Assembly (NCBI GenBank): GCA_028817405.1
Contig: JAPPPS010000046.1
Location: 1 to 35,669, forward strand
Origin: Gammaproteobacteria bacterium
Lineage (GTDB): Bacteria; Pseudomonadota; Gammaproteobacteria; Arenicellales; Poriferihabitantaceae
Length of the DNA stretch: 35,669 bases
Direction: 5' to 3'
Of this stretch, positions 15,803 through 23,818 are shown piece by piece (within the stretch, counting starts at the first letter, position 1; each line of letters opens with the position of its first letter). A program made the translations under genes and the position numbers. Below the pieces are notes generated by a model, which had not been told where the DNA came from, searched no databases, and was given only the letters and a program-made list of their open reading frames with translations.

Positions 15803-15828
15803 TTCGCGCGCGCGGGAATCGGTATACT
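15799..15828 (+). promoter_or_regulatory. Promoter of the cytochrome oxidase operon
   Basis: TTGATT (15799-15804) and TATACT (15823-15828) separated by 18 bases, 45 bases before the coxB ATG. This is the best sigma-70-type promoter seen in the window. Its -35 lies at the stop codon of the preceding gene. A Shine-Dalgarno AGGAG is at 15860-15864. Confidence 0.7.
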
Positions 15829-15873
15829 CCCGGCCTATCCACCGTCACTCACTGCCGTTAGGAGTCTCGTTTT

Positions 15874-17058
15874 ATGAACCCGCAACCATCGGTTCAATCC
15901 CCGGCCGCCGCCCGGCCGGCCGGCGCGCGGTCGCCGCTCCGCGCCGTGCCGGCATCGGCCGGCGCCGCATTGTGGTCGTTTTTGTTGGCAACGCCGGCGC
16001 GCGCCGACTGGGGGCTCAACTTGCCGCGCGGCGTGTCCGAAATCAGCCGCGAGGTTTACGACATGCACATGATGGTGCTGTATATCTGCATCGTCATCGG
16101 CATCGTGGTGTTCGGCGCGATGTTCATCAGCATCTTGAAGCACCGCAAATCGCTCGGCGTCAAGCCCGCGACTTTCAGCCACAGCATGACCGCGGAAGTC
16201 ATCTGGACCGTGATTCCGTTCCTGATTTTGGTGGCGATGGCGATTCCCGCGGCCAAAGCGCTGATTAAAATGGAGGATGCCAGCGGCCATGAACTGACCG
16301 TCAAAGTCACGGGCCACCAATGGAAATGGGAATACGAATATCCCGGCGAGGGTATTCGTTTCTTCAGCAACTTAGGCGAAGCCAGCCGCGAAGCGCGCGC
16401 GTTGAACTCCGGTGTCGACCCGTTTTCGGTGGACAACTATCTTCTCGAAGTCGACAACCCGCTGGTGCTGCCGGTCGGGCGCAAGGTGCGATTCTTGCTG
16501 ACTTCCAGCGATGTGCTGCATGCGTGGTGGGTGCCGGACTTCGCGGTCAAGAAAGACGCCATTCCCGGCTTCATCCGCGAGATGTGGACGGTGATTGACG
16601 CGCCCGGCACGTACCGCGGCCAGTGCGCCGAGTTGTGCGGCAAAGACCACGGCTTCATGCCGATTGTGGTCGAGGCGGTGGCGGAGGACGAATTCGCCGC
16701 GTGGGTGACCGCCGAGCAGGCCGCGGCCGCGGCCGAAGCCGGCTCGGCCGACCGTGAATGGGCGTTTGATGAGTTAATGGAGCGCGGCCAGGCGGTCTAC
16801 AACACCGCTTGCCTGGCTTGCCACCAAGCCGACGGCCAGGGCATTCCCGGGGTGTTCCCGGCCCTGGACGCCGGCGCGCTCACGCTTGCCGAGCATTTGC
16901 AGACGGTGCTGAACGGCAAACCCGGCACCGCCATGCAGGCCTTCGGCGCGCAGTTGTCGGATGTCGACATCGCGGCCGTGGTCACCTTCGAGCGCAACGC
17001 CATCGGCAACGACACCGGCGAAGCGCTGCAGCCGATGGAAGTTAAGGCGGCGCGGTGA
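15874..17058 (+). CDS. coxB: Cytochrome c oxidase subunit II fused to cytochrome c (caa3 type)
   Basis: 394 codons. Accepts electrons at the periplasmic face. A signal peptide ends near ATPARA-DW. Two membrane helices follow (about 64-87 and 108-132), then the CuA cupredoxin domain with VLHAWWVPDF and CAELCGKDHGFM (Cys251, Cys255, His259, Met262). GHQWKWEYEY is the aromatic electron-entry strand. The C-terminal domain has a heme c site CLACH (Cys313, Cys316, His317) with a likely Met ligand in GTAMQAF. This fused arrangement is known from caa3 oxidases. First gene of the operon, with a clear promoter and Shine-Dalgarno sequence. Confidence 0.96.
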   Translation: MNPQPSVQSPAAARPAGARSPLRAVPASAGAALWSFLLATPARADWGLNLPRGVSEISREVYDMHMMVLYICIVIGIVVFGAMFISILKHRKSLGVKPATFSHSMTAEVIWTVIPFLILVAMAIPAAKALIKMEDASGHELTVKVTGHQWKWEYEYPGEGIRFFSNLGEASREARALNSGVDPFSVDNYLLEVDNPLVLPVGRKVRFLLTSSDVLHAWWVPDFAVKKDAIPGFIREMWTVIDAPGTYRGQCAELCGKDHGFMPIVVEAVAEDEFAAWVTAEQAAAAAEAGSADREWAFDELMERGQAVYNTACLACHQADGQGIPGVFPALDAGALTLAEHLQTVLNGKPGTAMQAFGAQLSDVDIAAVVTFERNAIGNDTGEALQPMEVKAAR

Positions 17059-17185
17059 CTGTTAGGAACCATGTCATGAACACCAATGCACCCGAGACCG
17101 GCGTCGCCTTTAAGGCGTTGAACCTCGTCGACAAACTGACGCGTTGCGGGTTGCCTTGCATTCTCCGCCGCCACAATCGTCGCGA

Positions 17186-17550
17186 CGCATTGGGCGGCTC
17201 ATATCCTCTTCTAATGCAACCCGTTCGGCAAAAATCAACCAGACCGGAGAAATTATGACCACGGCCACTTTCGACTCCCGCGAGTTTATTAATGAACTCA
17301 CCGGTTCCGGCATGCCCGAGCGGCAAGCCGAAGCGGTGGTGCGCACCGTCACCAAGGTGATGGACGCCAATCTGGCGACCAAAGCCGACATTAAACTCAT
17401 CCACAAAGACATGGAGATATTGCGAAAAGACATGTCGGTGATGAAGCGCGACATCATCATCTGGCTCGGCGGCGCGATTATCGCCGCCACCACCATCGTC
17501 ATTAATTTCATGCCGGTCGCAGCGCCATGAACGCCATGCCGCATTGGGCG
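17186..17550. repeat. 11-bp direct repeats flanking the DUF1640 gene
   Basis: CGCATTGGGCG occurs at 17186-17196 and 17540-17550, on either side of the small gene between coxB and coxA. This may be an insertion footprint or chance. Bases 17059-17254 contain no gene I can support. Confidence 0.45.
17255..17530 (+). CDS. Small coiled-coil membrane protein (DUF1640/CCDC90-like)
   Basis: 91 codons, GGAGA at 17246-17250 before the ATG. The first half (FDSREFINELTGSGMPERQA, then EAVVRTVTKV) resembles the start of DUF1640 proteins. The middle (LATKADIKLIHKDMEILRKD) is heptad-like coiled coil. The end is one membrane helix (IIIWLGGAIIAATTIVINFM). Relatives are small membrane-anchored coiled-coil proteins, related at a distance to mitochondrial CCDC90/MCUR1; their bacterial role is not established. 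It is not a normal member of a cox operon. The flanking 11-bp repeats and the spare DNA before it suggest it arrived here. Some transcripts from the coxB promoter should include it. Confidence 0.7.
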   Translation: MTTATFDSREFINELTGSGMPERQAEAVVRTVTKVMDANLATKADIKLIHKDMEILRKDMSVMKRDIIIWLGGAIIAATTIVINFMPVAAP

Positions 17551-17606
17551 CCATCCGATTCAGCCGGCGGCAGTCAACGAAATCATGCATTAAACGAGGC
17601 ATCTTT

Positions 17607-19214
17607 ATGAACGCGTATACCGGCACCGCCGACGAACATCTCGACCATGACCATGGCGACCACCACGGCCCCGCGCCGGGGTATCTCCGCTGGGTGACCA
17701 CCACCAACCACAAGGACATCGGCACTTTGTACTTGTGGTTTTCGCTGCTGATGTTCTTCATCGGCGGCGCGATGGCGCTCATCATCCGCGCCGAGTTGTT
17801 TCAGCCGGGCTTGCAAATCGTCGACCCGCATTTCTTCAACCAGATGACCACCATGCACGCGCTGGTGATGATTTTCGGCGTGGTCATGCCGGCGTTCGTC
17901 GGCCTCGCCAACTGGATGCTGCCGATGATGGTCGGCGCGCCGGACATGGCGTTGCCGCGCATGAACAACTGGAGTTTTTGGATTCTGCCGTTCGCGTTCG
18001 CGCTGATGCTGGCGACGCTGTTCATGGAAGGCGGCGGGCCCGCGGCCGGCTGGACGCTGTACCCGCCGTTGTCGTTGCAGGGCGGCGACAGTCTGCCGTT
18101 CGTGATTTTTTCCATTCACATGTTGGGCGCGTCCAGCATCATGGGCGCGATTAACATCATCGCCACGATTATGAACTTGCGCGCGCCGGGCATGACCTAC
18201 ATGAAAATGCCGCTGTTCGTTTGGACTTGGTTCATCACCGCGTATTTGTTAATCGCCGTCATGCCGGTGCTGGCCGGCGCGGTGACCATGCTGCTCACCG
18301 ACGCGTTCTTCGGCACCAGTTTCTTCAACGCGGCCGGCGGCGGCGACCCGGTGATGTTCCAGCACATCTTTTGGTTCTTCGGCCACCCGGAAGTGTATAT
18401 CCTGATTCTGCCGGCGTTCGGCTTGGTGTCGGAAATCATCCCGACCTTCTCGCGCAAACCGCTGTTCGGTTACACCTCGATGGTGTACGCCACCTCCAGC
18501 ATCGCGTTCCTGTCGTTCATCGTCTGGGCGCACCACATGTTCACCGTCGGCATGCCGTTGGTCGGCGAGTTGTTTTTTATGTTCACCACCATGCTCATCG
18601 CGGTGCCGACCGGCGTCAAAGTGTTCAACTGGGTGTCGACCATGTGGCGCGGCGCCATGACTTTCGAGACGCCGATGCTGTTCGCGCTGGGCTTCGTTGT
18701 GATGTTCACCATCGGCGGATTCTCCGGCTTGATGCTGGCCATGACGCCGATTGACTTCCAGTACCACGACACCTATTTCGTGGTCGCGCATTTCCATTAT
18801 GTGCTGGTGCCGGGCGCGGTGTTCGGCATCATCGCCGGCGTTTATTACTGGCTGCCGAAGTGGACCGGCCACCACTACAACGAGACCCTCGGCAAGTGGC
18901 ATTTCTGGCTGTCGACGGTGTTCGTCAACCTCTTGTTCTTCCCGATGCACTTCGTCGGCCTGGCCGGCATGCCGCGCCGCATCCCCGACTACGCGGTGCA
19001 GTTCGCCGACTTCAACGCCATCGCCACGCTCGGCGCGTTCGGTTTCGGCTTCGCGCAAATCCTGCTTCTTGTGGCGGTGGTGCAGAGCATTCTCGGCGGC
19101 GCCAAAGCCACCGGCCAAGTGTGGGACGGCACCGAAATCACCGGCGGTTTGGAGTGGACGCTGTCGTCGCCGCCGCCGTACCATTCGTTCTCGCCGCAGC
19201 CGGTGGTGAAGTAA
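17607..19214 (+). CDS. coxA: Cytochrome c oxidase subunit I
   Basis: 535 codons, the usual length. Heme a and heme a3-CuB catalytic subunit and proton pump. Start ATG 17607 with GAGG at 17596-17599; a His/Asp-rich N-terminus precedes TTNHKDIGTLY. Ligands in place: His84 (heme a), His260 and Tyr264 in WFFGHPEVY (CuB and cross-linked tyrosine), His309/His310 in WAHHMF (CuB), His395 (heme a3) and His397 (heme a) in VVAHFHYVL. The 260-397 ligands are all offset by 16 from Paracoccus numbering. Twelve membrane helices. Separated from coxB by the DUF1640 gene. Confidence 0.98.
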   Translation: MNAYTGTADEHLDHDHGDHHGPAPGYLRWVTTTNHKDIGTLYLWFSLLMFFIGGAMALIIRAELFQPGLQIVDPHFFNQMTTMHALVMIFGVVMPAFVGLANWMLPMMVGAPDMALPRMNNWSFWILPFAFALMLATLFMEGGGPAAGWTLYPPLSLQGGDSLPFVIFSIHMLGASSIMGAINIIATIMNLRAPGMTYMKMPLFVWTWFITAYLLIAVMPVLAGAVTMLLTDAFFGTSFFNAAGGGDPVMFQHIFWFFGHPEVYILILPAFGLVSEIIPTFSRKPLFGYTSMVYATSSIAFLSFIVWAHHMFTVGMPLVGELFFMFTTMLIAVPTGVKVFNWVSTMWRGAMTFETPMLFALGFVVMFTIGGFSGLMLAMTPIDFQYHDTYFVVAHFHYVLVPGAVFGIIAGVYYWLPKWTGHHYNETLGKWHFWLSTVFVNLLFFPMHFVGLAGMPRRIPDYAVQFADFNAIATLGAFGFGFAQILLLVAVVQSILGGAKATGQVWDGTEITGGLEWTLSSPPPYHSFSPQPVVK

Positions 19215-19216
19215 CC

Positions 19217-19315
19217 ATGCGCGCCGAAGTCAAACGCAGCGTCATCGTGTTGTTCGCGGTCGCGGCCATGTTTTATTTCGGCTTCATTCTGATGAGCGTG
19301 TTGAACGCGTCATGA
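19217..19315 (+). CDS. Small cytochrome oxidase assembly protein
   Basis: 32 codons: a basic start (MRAEVKRS) and one membrane helix (VIVLFAVAAMFYFGFILM). Starts two bases after the coxA stop and overlaps ctaG as ATGA. Size, topology and position between coxA and ctaG match the short 'cytochrome oxidase small assembly protein' annotated in many proteobacterial cox operons. Too short for confident homology; the call rests on position, topology and tight spacing. Confidence 0.7.
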   Translation: MRAEVKRSVIVLFAVAAMFYFGFILMSVLNAS

Positions 19316-19956
19316 CAACGCCCATGAAAACCCCGCGCGCGCGCCGCAACATCTTCGCGCTGTTTTTAATTCCGGCGCTGATGTTCGGCTTCGGTTATTT
19401 GATGGTGCCGATTTACGACATCTTCTGCGAAATCACCGGGCTGAACGGCAAGACCGGGCGCGTGGAACTGGTCGAAGTCAAACGCATGCGGCCGGATGAA
19501 TCGCGCTTGGTCACGGTCGAGTTCATGGCCAACTTGGGCCGCGACGCGCCCATCGACTTCGGCCCCGCGCAGGCCAGTATGCAGGTGCATCCGGGCAAAG
19601 CGTACCAAACCGTCTACCGCGCGCGCAACACCCGCGCCGCGGCCCTGGTCAGCCAGGCGGTGCCCAGCGTATCGCCGTCGCGCGCCTCGACTTACTTCAA
19701 CAAAACCGAATGCTTCTGTTTCACGCAGCAGGAATTCACCGCGCACGAATCGCGCGACTTGCCGGTGCGGTTCGTGATTCACCCCGACCTGCCGGACGAC
19801 ATCGACACCGTGACGCTGGCGTATACTTTCTTTGAAGTGGCCGGCGGCGACCCTACACCGGACCTGCAGCACGGCGGCGGCCACGGCGCAAAGCAACCCA
19901 AAAGTCACGCGCGCTTGGTGCAAGTTAACGCCGGCCCGGCCCGCGCAAACCATTAA
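19312..19956 (+). CDS. ctaG: Cytochrome c oxidase assembly protein Cox11/CtaG
   Basis: 214 codons. Delivers copper to the CuB site of subunit I. One N-terminal membrane helix (FALFLIPALMFGFGYLMVPI) followed by YDIFCEITGLNGKTG, the family hallmark. A periplasmic immunoglobulin-like domain carries the copper motif CFCF (134-137) in FNKTECFCFTQQEF. LPVRFVIHPDLPDDI and LAYTFFEV close the domain. The His/Gly-rich tail is not conserved. Overlaps the small assembly gene by four bases. Confidence 0.95.
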   Translation: MTTPMKTPRARRNIFALFLIPALMFGFGYLMVPIYDIFCEITGLNGKTGRVELVEVKRMRPDESRLVTVEFMANLGRDAPIDFGPAQASMQVHPGKAYQTVYRARNTRAAALVSQAVPSVSPSRASTYFNKTECFCFTQQEFTAHESRDLPVRFVIHPDLPDDIDTVTLAYTFFEVAGGDPTPDLQHGGGHGAKQPKSHARLVQVNAGPARANH

Positions 19957-19974
19957 CCCAACCCGCAACCAACC

Positions 19975-20841
19975 ATGGCACACACCGCAGACAACATTTA
20001 CTACGTTCCCCACACCGCCAAGTGGCCGCTTATCGGCTCGGTCGGTTTGACGCTGTTGCTGGGCGGTTTCGCCGCGTATCTCAACGGCGCAGCGGTCGGC
20101 GCCAACCTGATGTGGGCCGGCCTGGCCGTGATGGTGGTGATGCTGTTCGGCTGGTTCGGCACCGTGGTCGGCGAGAGCGAAAGCGGTACCTACCAATCGT
20201 GGGAGGACAAATCATTCCGCATCGGCATGGCGTGGTTCATCTTCTCCGAGGTGATGTTCTTCGCCGCGTTTTTCGGCGCGTTGTTTTACGCGCGCAGTTT
20301 GTCGGTGCCGTGGCTGTTGGGCGAGGGCAGCGGCGCGACCACGCACCAGTTTTTATGGAGCGCGTACACCGAGTTCTGGCCCACCAACGGCCCCGAAGAT
20401 TGGGGCGACAGCGACTTCCACATGGGATGGTGGCCGCTGCCGTTCATCAACACCGTGATTCTTCTCACCTCCGGCCTGACGGTTACCTGGGCGCACCATG
20501 GCATCAAAGACGGCAAGCGCGGCCCGTTCATTCTCGGCTTGTTCCTCACCGTCGCGCTGGGCTTTTTGTTCGTCTTCCTGCAGGCGGTGGAGTACAAAGA
20601 AGCGTATCACGAGGGCTTGAAACTCACCAGCGGCATCTACGGCTCGACCTTCTTCATGCTGACCGGCTTCCACGGTCTTCATGTCACCTTAGGCGCGATT
20701 ATGCTCACCGTCATGCTGTTTCGCGCCATCCGCGGCCACTTCACGCCCGAGCGTCACTTCGCTTTCGAAGCGGCCGCGTGGTATTGGCATTTCGTCGATG
20801 TGGTTTGGCTCGGTTTGTTTTTGTTCGTTTATATTTTGTGA
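19975..20841 (+). CDS. coxC: Cytochrome c oxidase subunit III
   Basis: 288 codons and about seven membrane helices. It stabilises the core and proton uptake. Family features: ESESGTYQSWEDKSFRIGM, FIFSEVMFFAAFFGALFY, WPLPFINTVILLTSGLTVTW, LQAVEYKEAYHEG, STFFMLTGFHGLHVTLG, and the last helix WYWHFVDVVWLGLFLFVYIL. 18 bases after ctaG. Ends convergent with the DUF2909 gene. Confidence 0.97.
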   Translation: MAHTADNIYYVPHTAKWPLIGSVGLTLLLGGFAAYLNGAAVGANLMWAGLAVMVVMLFGWFGTVVGESESGTYQSWEDKSFRIGMAWFIFSEVMFFAAFFGALFYARSLSVPWLLGEGSGATTHQFLWSAYTEFWPTNGPEDWGDSDFHMGWWPLPFINTVILLTSGLTVTWAHHGIKDGKRGPFILGLFLTVALGFLFVFLQAVEYKEAYHEGLKLTSGIYGSTFFMLTGFHGLHVTLGAIMLTVMLFRAIRGHFTPERHFAFEAAAWYWHFVDVVWLGLFLFVYIL

Positions 20842-20858
20842 GCGCCGGGTTAATAAAC

Positions 20859-20891
20859 GCCGCGACTCAGCCGCGACTCAGCCGCGACTCA
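20859..20891. repeat. Three perfect 11-bp tandem repeats after coxC
   Basis: gccgcgactca repeated at 20859-20869, 20870-20880 and 20881-20891, between the coxC stop and the convergent DUF2909 stop. Not hairpin-forming. Confidence 0.85.
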
Positions 20892-20899
20892 GACGAGAT

Positions 20900-21112
20900 T
20901 TAGCCGCCGACATCATGCGGCACGATGAACCCGAACTGAATCCCCGCGACCAGCAGCAGTAAAATAAACAGCGACAGCGCGATGCGCCAACTCAGCGACC
21001 TGACCACGCGCTTTGATGTGGACGGGTCTTTCACCAGAAAGTACAGCGCCGAGAACAAACTGCCGACCACGAACAGCAGCAGAATGATGATGATGAGTTT
21101 GAAAAGGGACAT
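20900..21112 (-). CDS. DUF2909 twin-helix membrane protein
   Basis: 70 codons. Two membrane helices (FKLIIIILLLFVVGSLFSAL and IALSLFILLLLVAGIQFGFI) joined by a short basic loop (KDPSTSKRVVRSLSWR). Matches DUF2909, a small family encoded next to cox genes on the opposite strand in Pseudomonas and relatives. Probably assists oxidase assembly, but this is not established. Divergent from SURF1 with a 38-bp gap. Confidence 0.8.
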   Translation of the reverse strand: MSLFKLIIIILLLFVVGSLFSALYFLVKDPSTSKRVVRSLSWRIALSLFILLLLVAGIQFGFIVPHDVGG

Positions 21113-21150
21113 GGGCGGATTGGGATTCGGATGCGGGCGCGAGAGGAGTC

Positions 21151-21969
21151 ATGCGCGGTAACCGTCGCGCGGCCGCGGTCGCCGTTTATGTCATGTTCTT
21201 CGCCGCGCTGGCGCTGCTGCTGGCGTTGGGCAACTGGCAGTGGCGGCGCGGCGCCGACAAAGCGGCCATCGAGGCGGAAATCCGGCGCGCCGGCGATGAC
21301 TCTATCACGCTGCAACGCGCGCCGCCGGATTGGAACAGCGTCGCTTGGCGGCGACTGCAATTAAAAGGCGCGTGGGTGGCCGGCGCGGATTTTTTGCTGG
21401 CAAACCGGGTTCACCGCGGGCGCGCCGGCTTTGAAGTTTTCAGCGCGTTTGAATTGGCCGGCGACGGTTCACGGTTGCTGGTAAACCGCGGCTGGGTCGA
21501 TGCCGCGACGGTGGATTCCGGCGTTGGCATCGCCGCGACCCCGGCCGGCCGCGCCGCGTTGCATGATGCCGGCGATGTCGGCGATGCCGGCGATGCGCCG
21601 GCGAATGCCGGTGCCGGCGTGGATGCCGTGGACGCCGCCCCCGCCATCCGCGGCCGCCTCTACCTGCCGCAGAAAGGCTTCACCCTCGGCCCCGCGCATG
21701 ACCCGGCTGCGGCGCGGCCCGGCGGCATCGAGGTGTTCCAGTATTTCGACGCCGAAGCCATGTCCGCGGTGTTCGGCGGCGAATTGCAGCCCGCGGTGGT
21801 GGCGTTGGATGCCGCTCACCCCGCGGCCTTCGAGCGCATCTGGCGCGCCGCCGCCACCCCGGCCGCGCGGCATGTCGGCTACGCCGTGCAGTGGTGGGGG
21901 CTGGCGGTCACGCTGCTGGTGTTCGGCGTGGTATGGCGTCGCCGCGCGGACCGCGGCCGCCGCCAATAA
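21151..21969 (+). CDS. SURF1-family oxidase assembly protein
   Basis: 272 codons, GAGGAG at 21143-21148. Helps place heme a in subunit I. N-terminal helix then GNWQWRRGADK (family W-Q-RR), a central LLVNRGWVD, and the closing HVGYAVQWWGLAVTLLVFGV helix. Residues about 139-164 are a Gly/Asp/Ala insert read from gatgccggc repeats, which lengthens the protein relative to the family. The usual neighbours ctaA and ctaB are not found downstream within the window. Confidence 0.88.
   Translation: MRGNRRAAAVAVYVMFFAALALLLALGNWQWRRGADKAAIEAEIRRAGDDSITLQRAPPDWNSVAWRRLQLKGAWVAGADFLLANRVHRGRAGFEVFSAFELAGDGSRLLVNRGWVDAATVDSGVGIAATPAGRAALHDAGDVGDAGDAPANAGAGVDAVDAAPAIRGRLYLPQKGFTLGPAHDPAAARPGGIEVFQYFDAEAMSAVFGGELQPAVVALDAAHPAAFERIWRAAATPAARHVGYAVQWWGLAVTLLVFGVVWRRRADRGRRQ
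21565..21643 (+). repeat. GATGCCGGC repeat inside SURF1
   Basis: Degenerate 9-bp units (gatgccggc, gatgtcggc) repeated about five times, giving DAGDVGDAGDAP. The frame is kept. Confidence 0.65.
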
Positions 21970-22023
21970 CCGCCGGCAACCGTGCGTGCGCGCCACCGTC
22001 ATGACCGCCGAGAGCGCTCGCCG

Positions 22024-22635
22024 ATGAACCGCGGCCGCCTCAAACTCGCGCTCATTTTTGCCGCGTTTCTCGGGCCGTTGCTCGCGGCTTTCGCCTGGTA
22101 TTACGGCGGCGGCGATGCGGCCGCCACGCGCGCCACCACCAACCACGCGCCGCTGCTCGCGCCGCCGCTGGCGTTGCGCGGGTTCGCCAACCCCGCGGCT
22201 GACGACGGCGACGGCGCGCAGTTCGCGCAGTTCGCCCAGTTCGACTTGGACGCGCTCAAACGCCGCTGGACCGTGGTGCATCTGTTGCCGGAATCGTGCG
22301 CCGCCGGATGCCGCGCGGCGTTGTATAACACCCGCCAAGCGCGCCTCGCGTTAGGGCGGGATGCGCCGCGCGTGCGCCGCGTTTTTATCGCCGCCGGCCG
22401 CGCGCAGTTGGCGTCGCTGGCCGCCGCGCACCCCGACGCCACCCGCTTGCTGCGCGCCGCCAACGGCATCGAGAATCAACTCATCCCGTTGCGCCGCCGA
22501 CGCAACCTGAACCCCGCCGACGCGCTGCTCATCGACCCCCTCGGCAATGTCATGCTGGTCATCCCCGCCACCCTCGACCCGCGCCTGCTGCTGAAGGACT
22601 TGAAGAAATTGCTGAAGTTATCGCGCGTCGGTTAA
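22024..22635 (+). CDS. Membrane-anchored protein of cox clusters, thioredoxin-like/SCO-like
   Basis: 203 codons from ATG 22024; a GTG at 21982 would add only a basic leader. One N-terminal helix (LALIFAAFLGPLLAAFAWYY), then a periplasmic domain with RRWTVVHLLPESCAAGCRAA, YNTRQARLALG, and the end ADALLIDPLGNVMLVIPATL. The Cys-x(3)-Cys in SCAAGC sits where SCO proteins have their copper CxxxC, and the closing strand resembles thioredoxin-fold proteins. In Pseudomonas a comparable gene follows SURF1. A role in copper delivery or thiol handling for the oxidase is inferred. It is the last cox-related gene before the restriction island. Confidence 0.65.
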   Translation: MNRGRLKLALIFAAFLGPLLAAFAWYYGGGDAAATRATTNHAPLLAPPLALRGFANPAADDGDGAQFAQFAQFDLDALKRRWTVVHLLPESCAAGCRAALYNTRQARLALGRDAPRVRRVFIAAGRAQLASLAAAHPDATRLLRAANGIENQLIPLRRRRNLNPADALLIDPLGNVMLVIPATLDPRLLLKDLKKLLKLSRVG

Positions 22636-22690
22636 TCCGCCGCCGGACCATGCGCGACCGAAGACGCGGCCGATGAACTTCCGTGAGTTG

Positions 22691-22712
22691 CCGGTTTGAT
22701 TATCCAAACCGG
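22691..22712. other. Perfect 8-bp palindrome at the island's left edge
   Basis: CCGGTTTG, 6-base loop, CAAACCGG. No T-run follows, so it may be an operator or the stem ending cox transcripts. It lies about 55 bases after the last cox gene and 84 before the first methyltransferase. The 160-bp gap holds nothing else except the tandem repeat at 22752. Confidence 0.5.
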
Positions 22713-22751
22713 ATGGCGCAAAATGCGGGCGTTCGCCCATCAACGGTCAGC

Positions 22752-22779
22752 CGAGAACGGCCGGTCGAGAACAGCCGGA
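22752..22779. repeat. Two tandem 14-bp units before the methyltransferase
   Basis: cgagaacggccggt (22752-22765) and cgagaacagccgga (22766-22779), 12 of 14 bases the same, 17 bases before the ATG. Could be a regulator site; no controller gene is seen in the island. Confidence 0.5.
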
Positions 22780-22795
22780 AAACAAACCCGTCACC

Positions 22796-23818
22796 ATGCG
22801 CGATTTCGAAATGATTCGCCCGCTTCCCAAAACGCGCGCCGGCCCGGCCGCGGCCGTGGCCGGTGGAGACGGCGGCGCGGCGCAAACCCGCGCGGGCAAC
22901 GCCGCCAATCGGGCCGCGGCCGGCAACAAACCGCTCGACCAGTTCTACACCAAGCCCGAGGTGGCCGGGCGGTGCATGGCGCATCTGCAACGCGCGGCCA
23001 AGCGTTTGAGAGTGGATTTGGGCGACTACTGGTTTGTCGAGCCGTCCGCCGGTTGCGGCTGTTTTCACCAGATTTTGCCGCCGCGCCGCCGCATCGGAAT
23101 CGACCTGGACCCTAAGACGACTCCGCTGACCAAGCGCGCCGTCACCGACAGCATCGAGCAAGCGGACTATTTGGCATGGGCGCCGCCGAAGACGCGCCGG
23201 GCGCGAAAGTATCTGGTTGTCGGCAATCCGCCGTTCGGCCACCGCGGCAAACTGGCGGTCGCCTTCTTCAATCATTCCGCCTTCGCCGAGATTATCGCGT
23301 TCATCGTGCCGGTGTCGTTTCGCAAATATGCCATTCACCGGCGGTTGGCCGGCGAGTACCGGCTGATTGCGCGCGCGCCGCTGCCGCGCGATTCGTTCTG
23401 CACTCCCGACCTGAAAACTTATTCGGTCAACGCCGAGTTTCAGATATGGACGCGGCTGCCGAACCGGCTGAAGAATCTGCGCGAGTTGTCGCCGCCGCCC
23501 ATCGCGCATGAAGATTTCACCATGCGGCAGTACAACAACACCGAAGCGGCGTTGAAGGAATTTCACGCGCCTTTCGATTTCGCCGTTCCCTGCCAGGGTT
23601 ACCAAAACTACGCCCGCCGGGAAACCAATGCGCGGGACTGCGAGAAGAACAAACAGTGGATGCTGTTTACGGCGCGCACCGCGGCGGCGCGCCGGCGGTT
23701 GATGGCGATGGACTTCGGCGAACTGGCGCTGGACTGCGCGACCGCGACGCCGGGGTTCAGAAAAAACGATGTGGTGCGGCATTATGATTCGCTCGTTGTT
23801 CGAAGCCATCGCCAATAA
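22796..23818 (+). CDS. N6-adenine DNA methyltransferase of a type II restriction system
   Basis: 340 codons. After a low-complexity N-terminus (residues 10-45), the order is motif X-like DQFYTKPE (48-55), SAM-binding motif I VEPSAGCGCF (81-90), motif II-like IGIDLDP, and catalytic NPPF (144-147). The NPP(F/Y) motif points to adenine N6 methylation, though N4-cytosine enzymes can look similar. The C-terminal part presumably reads the target; the recognition sequence cannot be told. Overlaps the endonuclease gene by 35 bases, so it should protect against that enzyme. Base composition is lower in GC than the cox genes, consistent with horizontal gain. Confidence 0.85.
   Translation: MRDFEMIRPLPKTRAGPAAAVAGGDGGAAQTRAGNAANRAAAGNKPLDQFYTKPEVAGRCMAHLQRAAKRLRVDLGDYWFVEPSAGCGCFHQILPPRRRIGIDLDPKTTPLTKRAVTDSIEQADYLAWAPPKTRRARKYLVVGNPPFGHRGKLAVAFFNHSAFAEIIAFIVPVSFRKYAIHRRLAGEYRLIARAPLPRDSFCTPDLKTYSVNAEFQIWTRLPNRLKNLRELSPPPIAHEDFTMRQYNNTEAALKEFHAPFDFAVPCQGYQNYARRETNARDCEKNKQWMLFTARTAAARRRLMAMDFGELALDCATATPGFRKNDVVRHYDSLVVRSHRQ

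Noticed and set aside
16016-17058. Frameshift or gene fusion artefact at the end of coxB
   Set aside because: A cytochrome c domain fused to subunit II is a known caa3 arrangement and the frame is continuous.
17055-17258. 67-codon open frame after coxB
   Set aside because: No recognisable family or convincing start; it overlaps the DUF1640 ribosome-binding site and looks like spacer DNA.
18249-19184. 311-codon minus-strand frame opposite coxA
   Set aside because: His/Arg/Glu-rich shadow of coxA on the other strand; no start site or motif.
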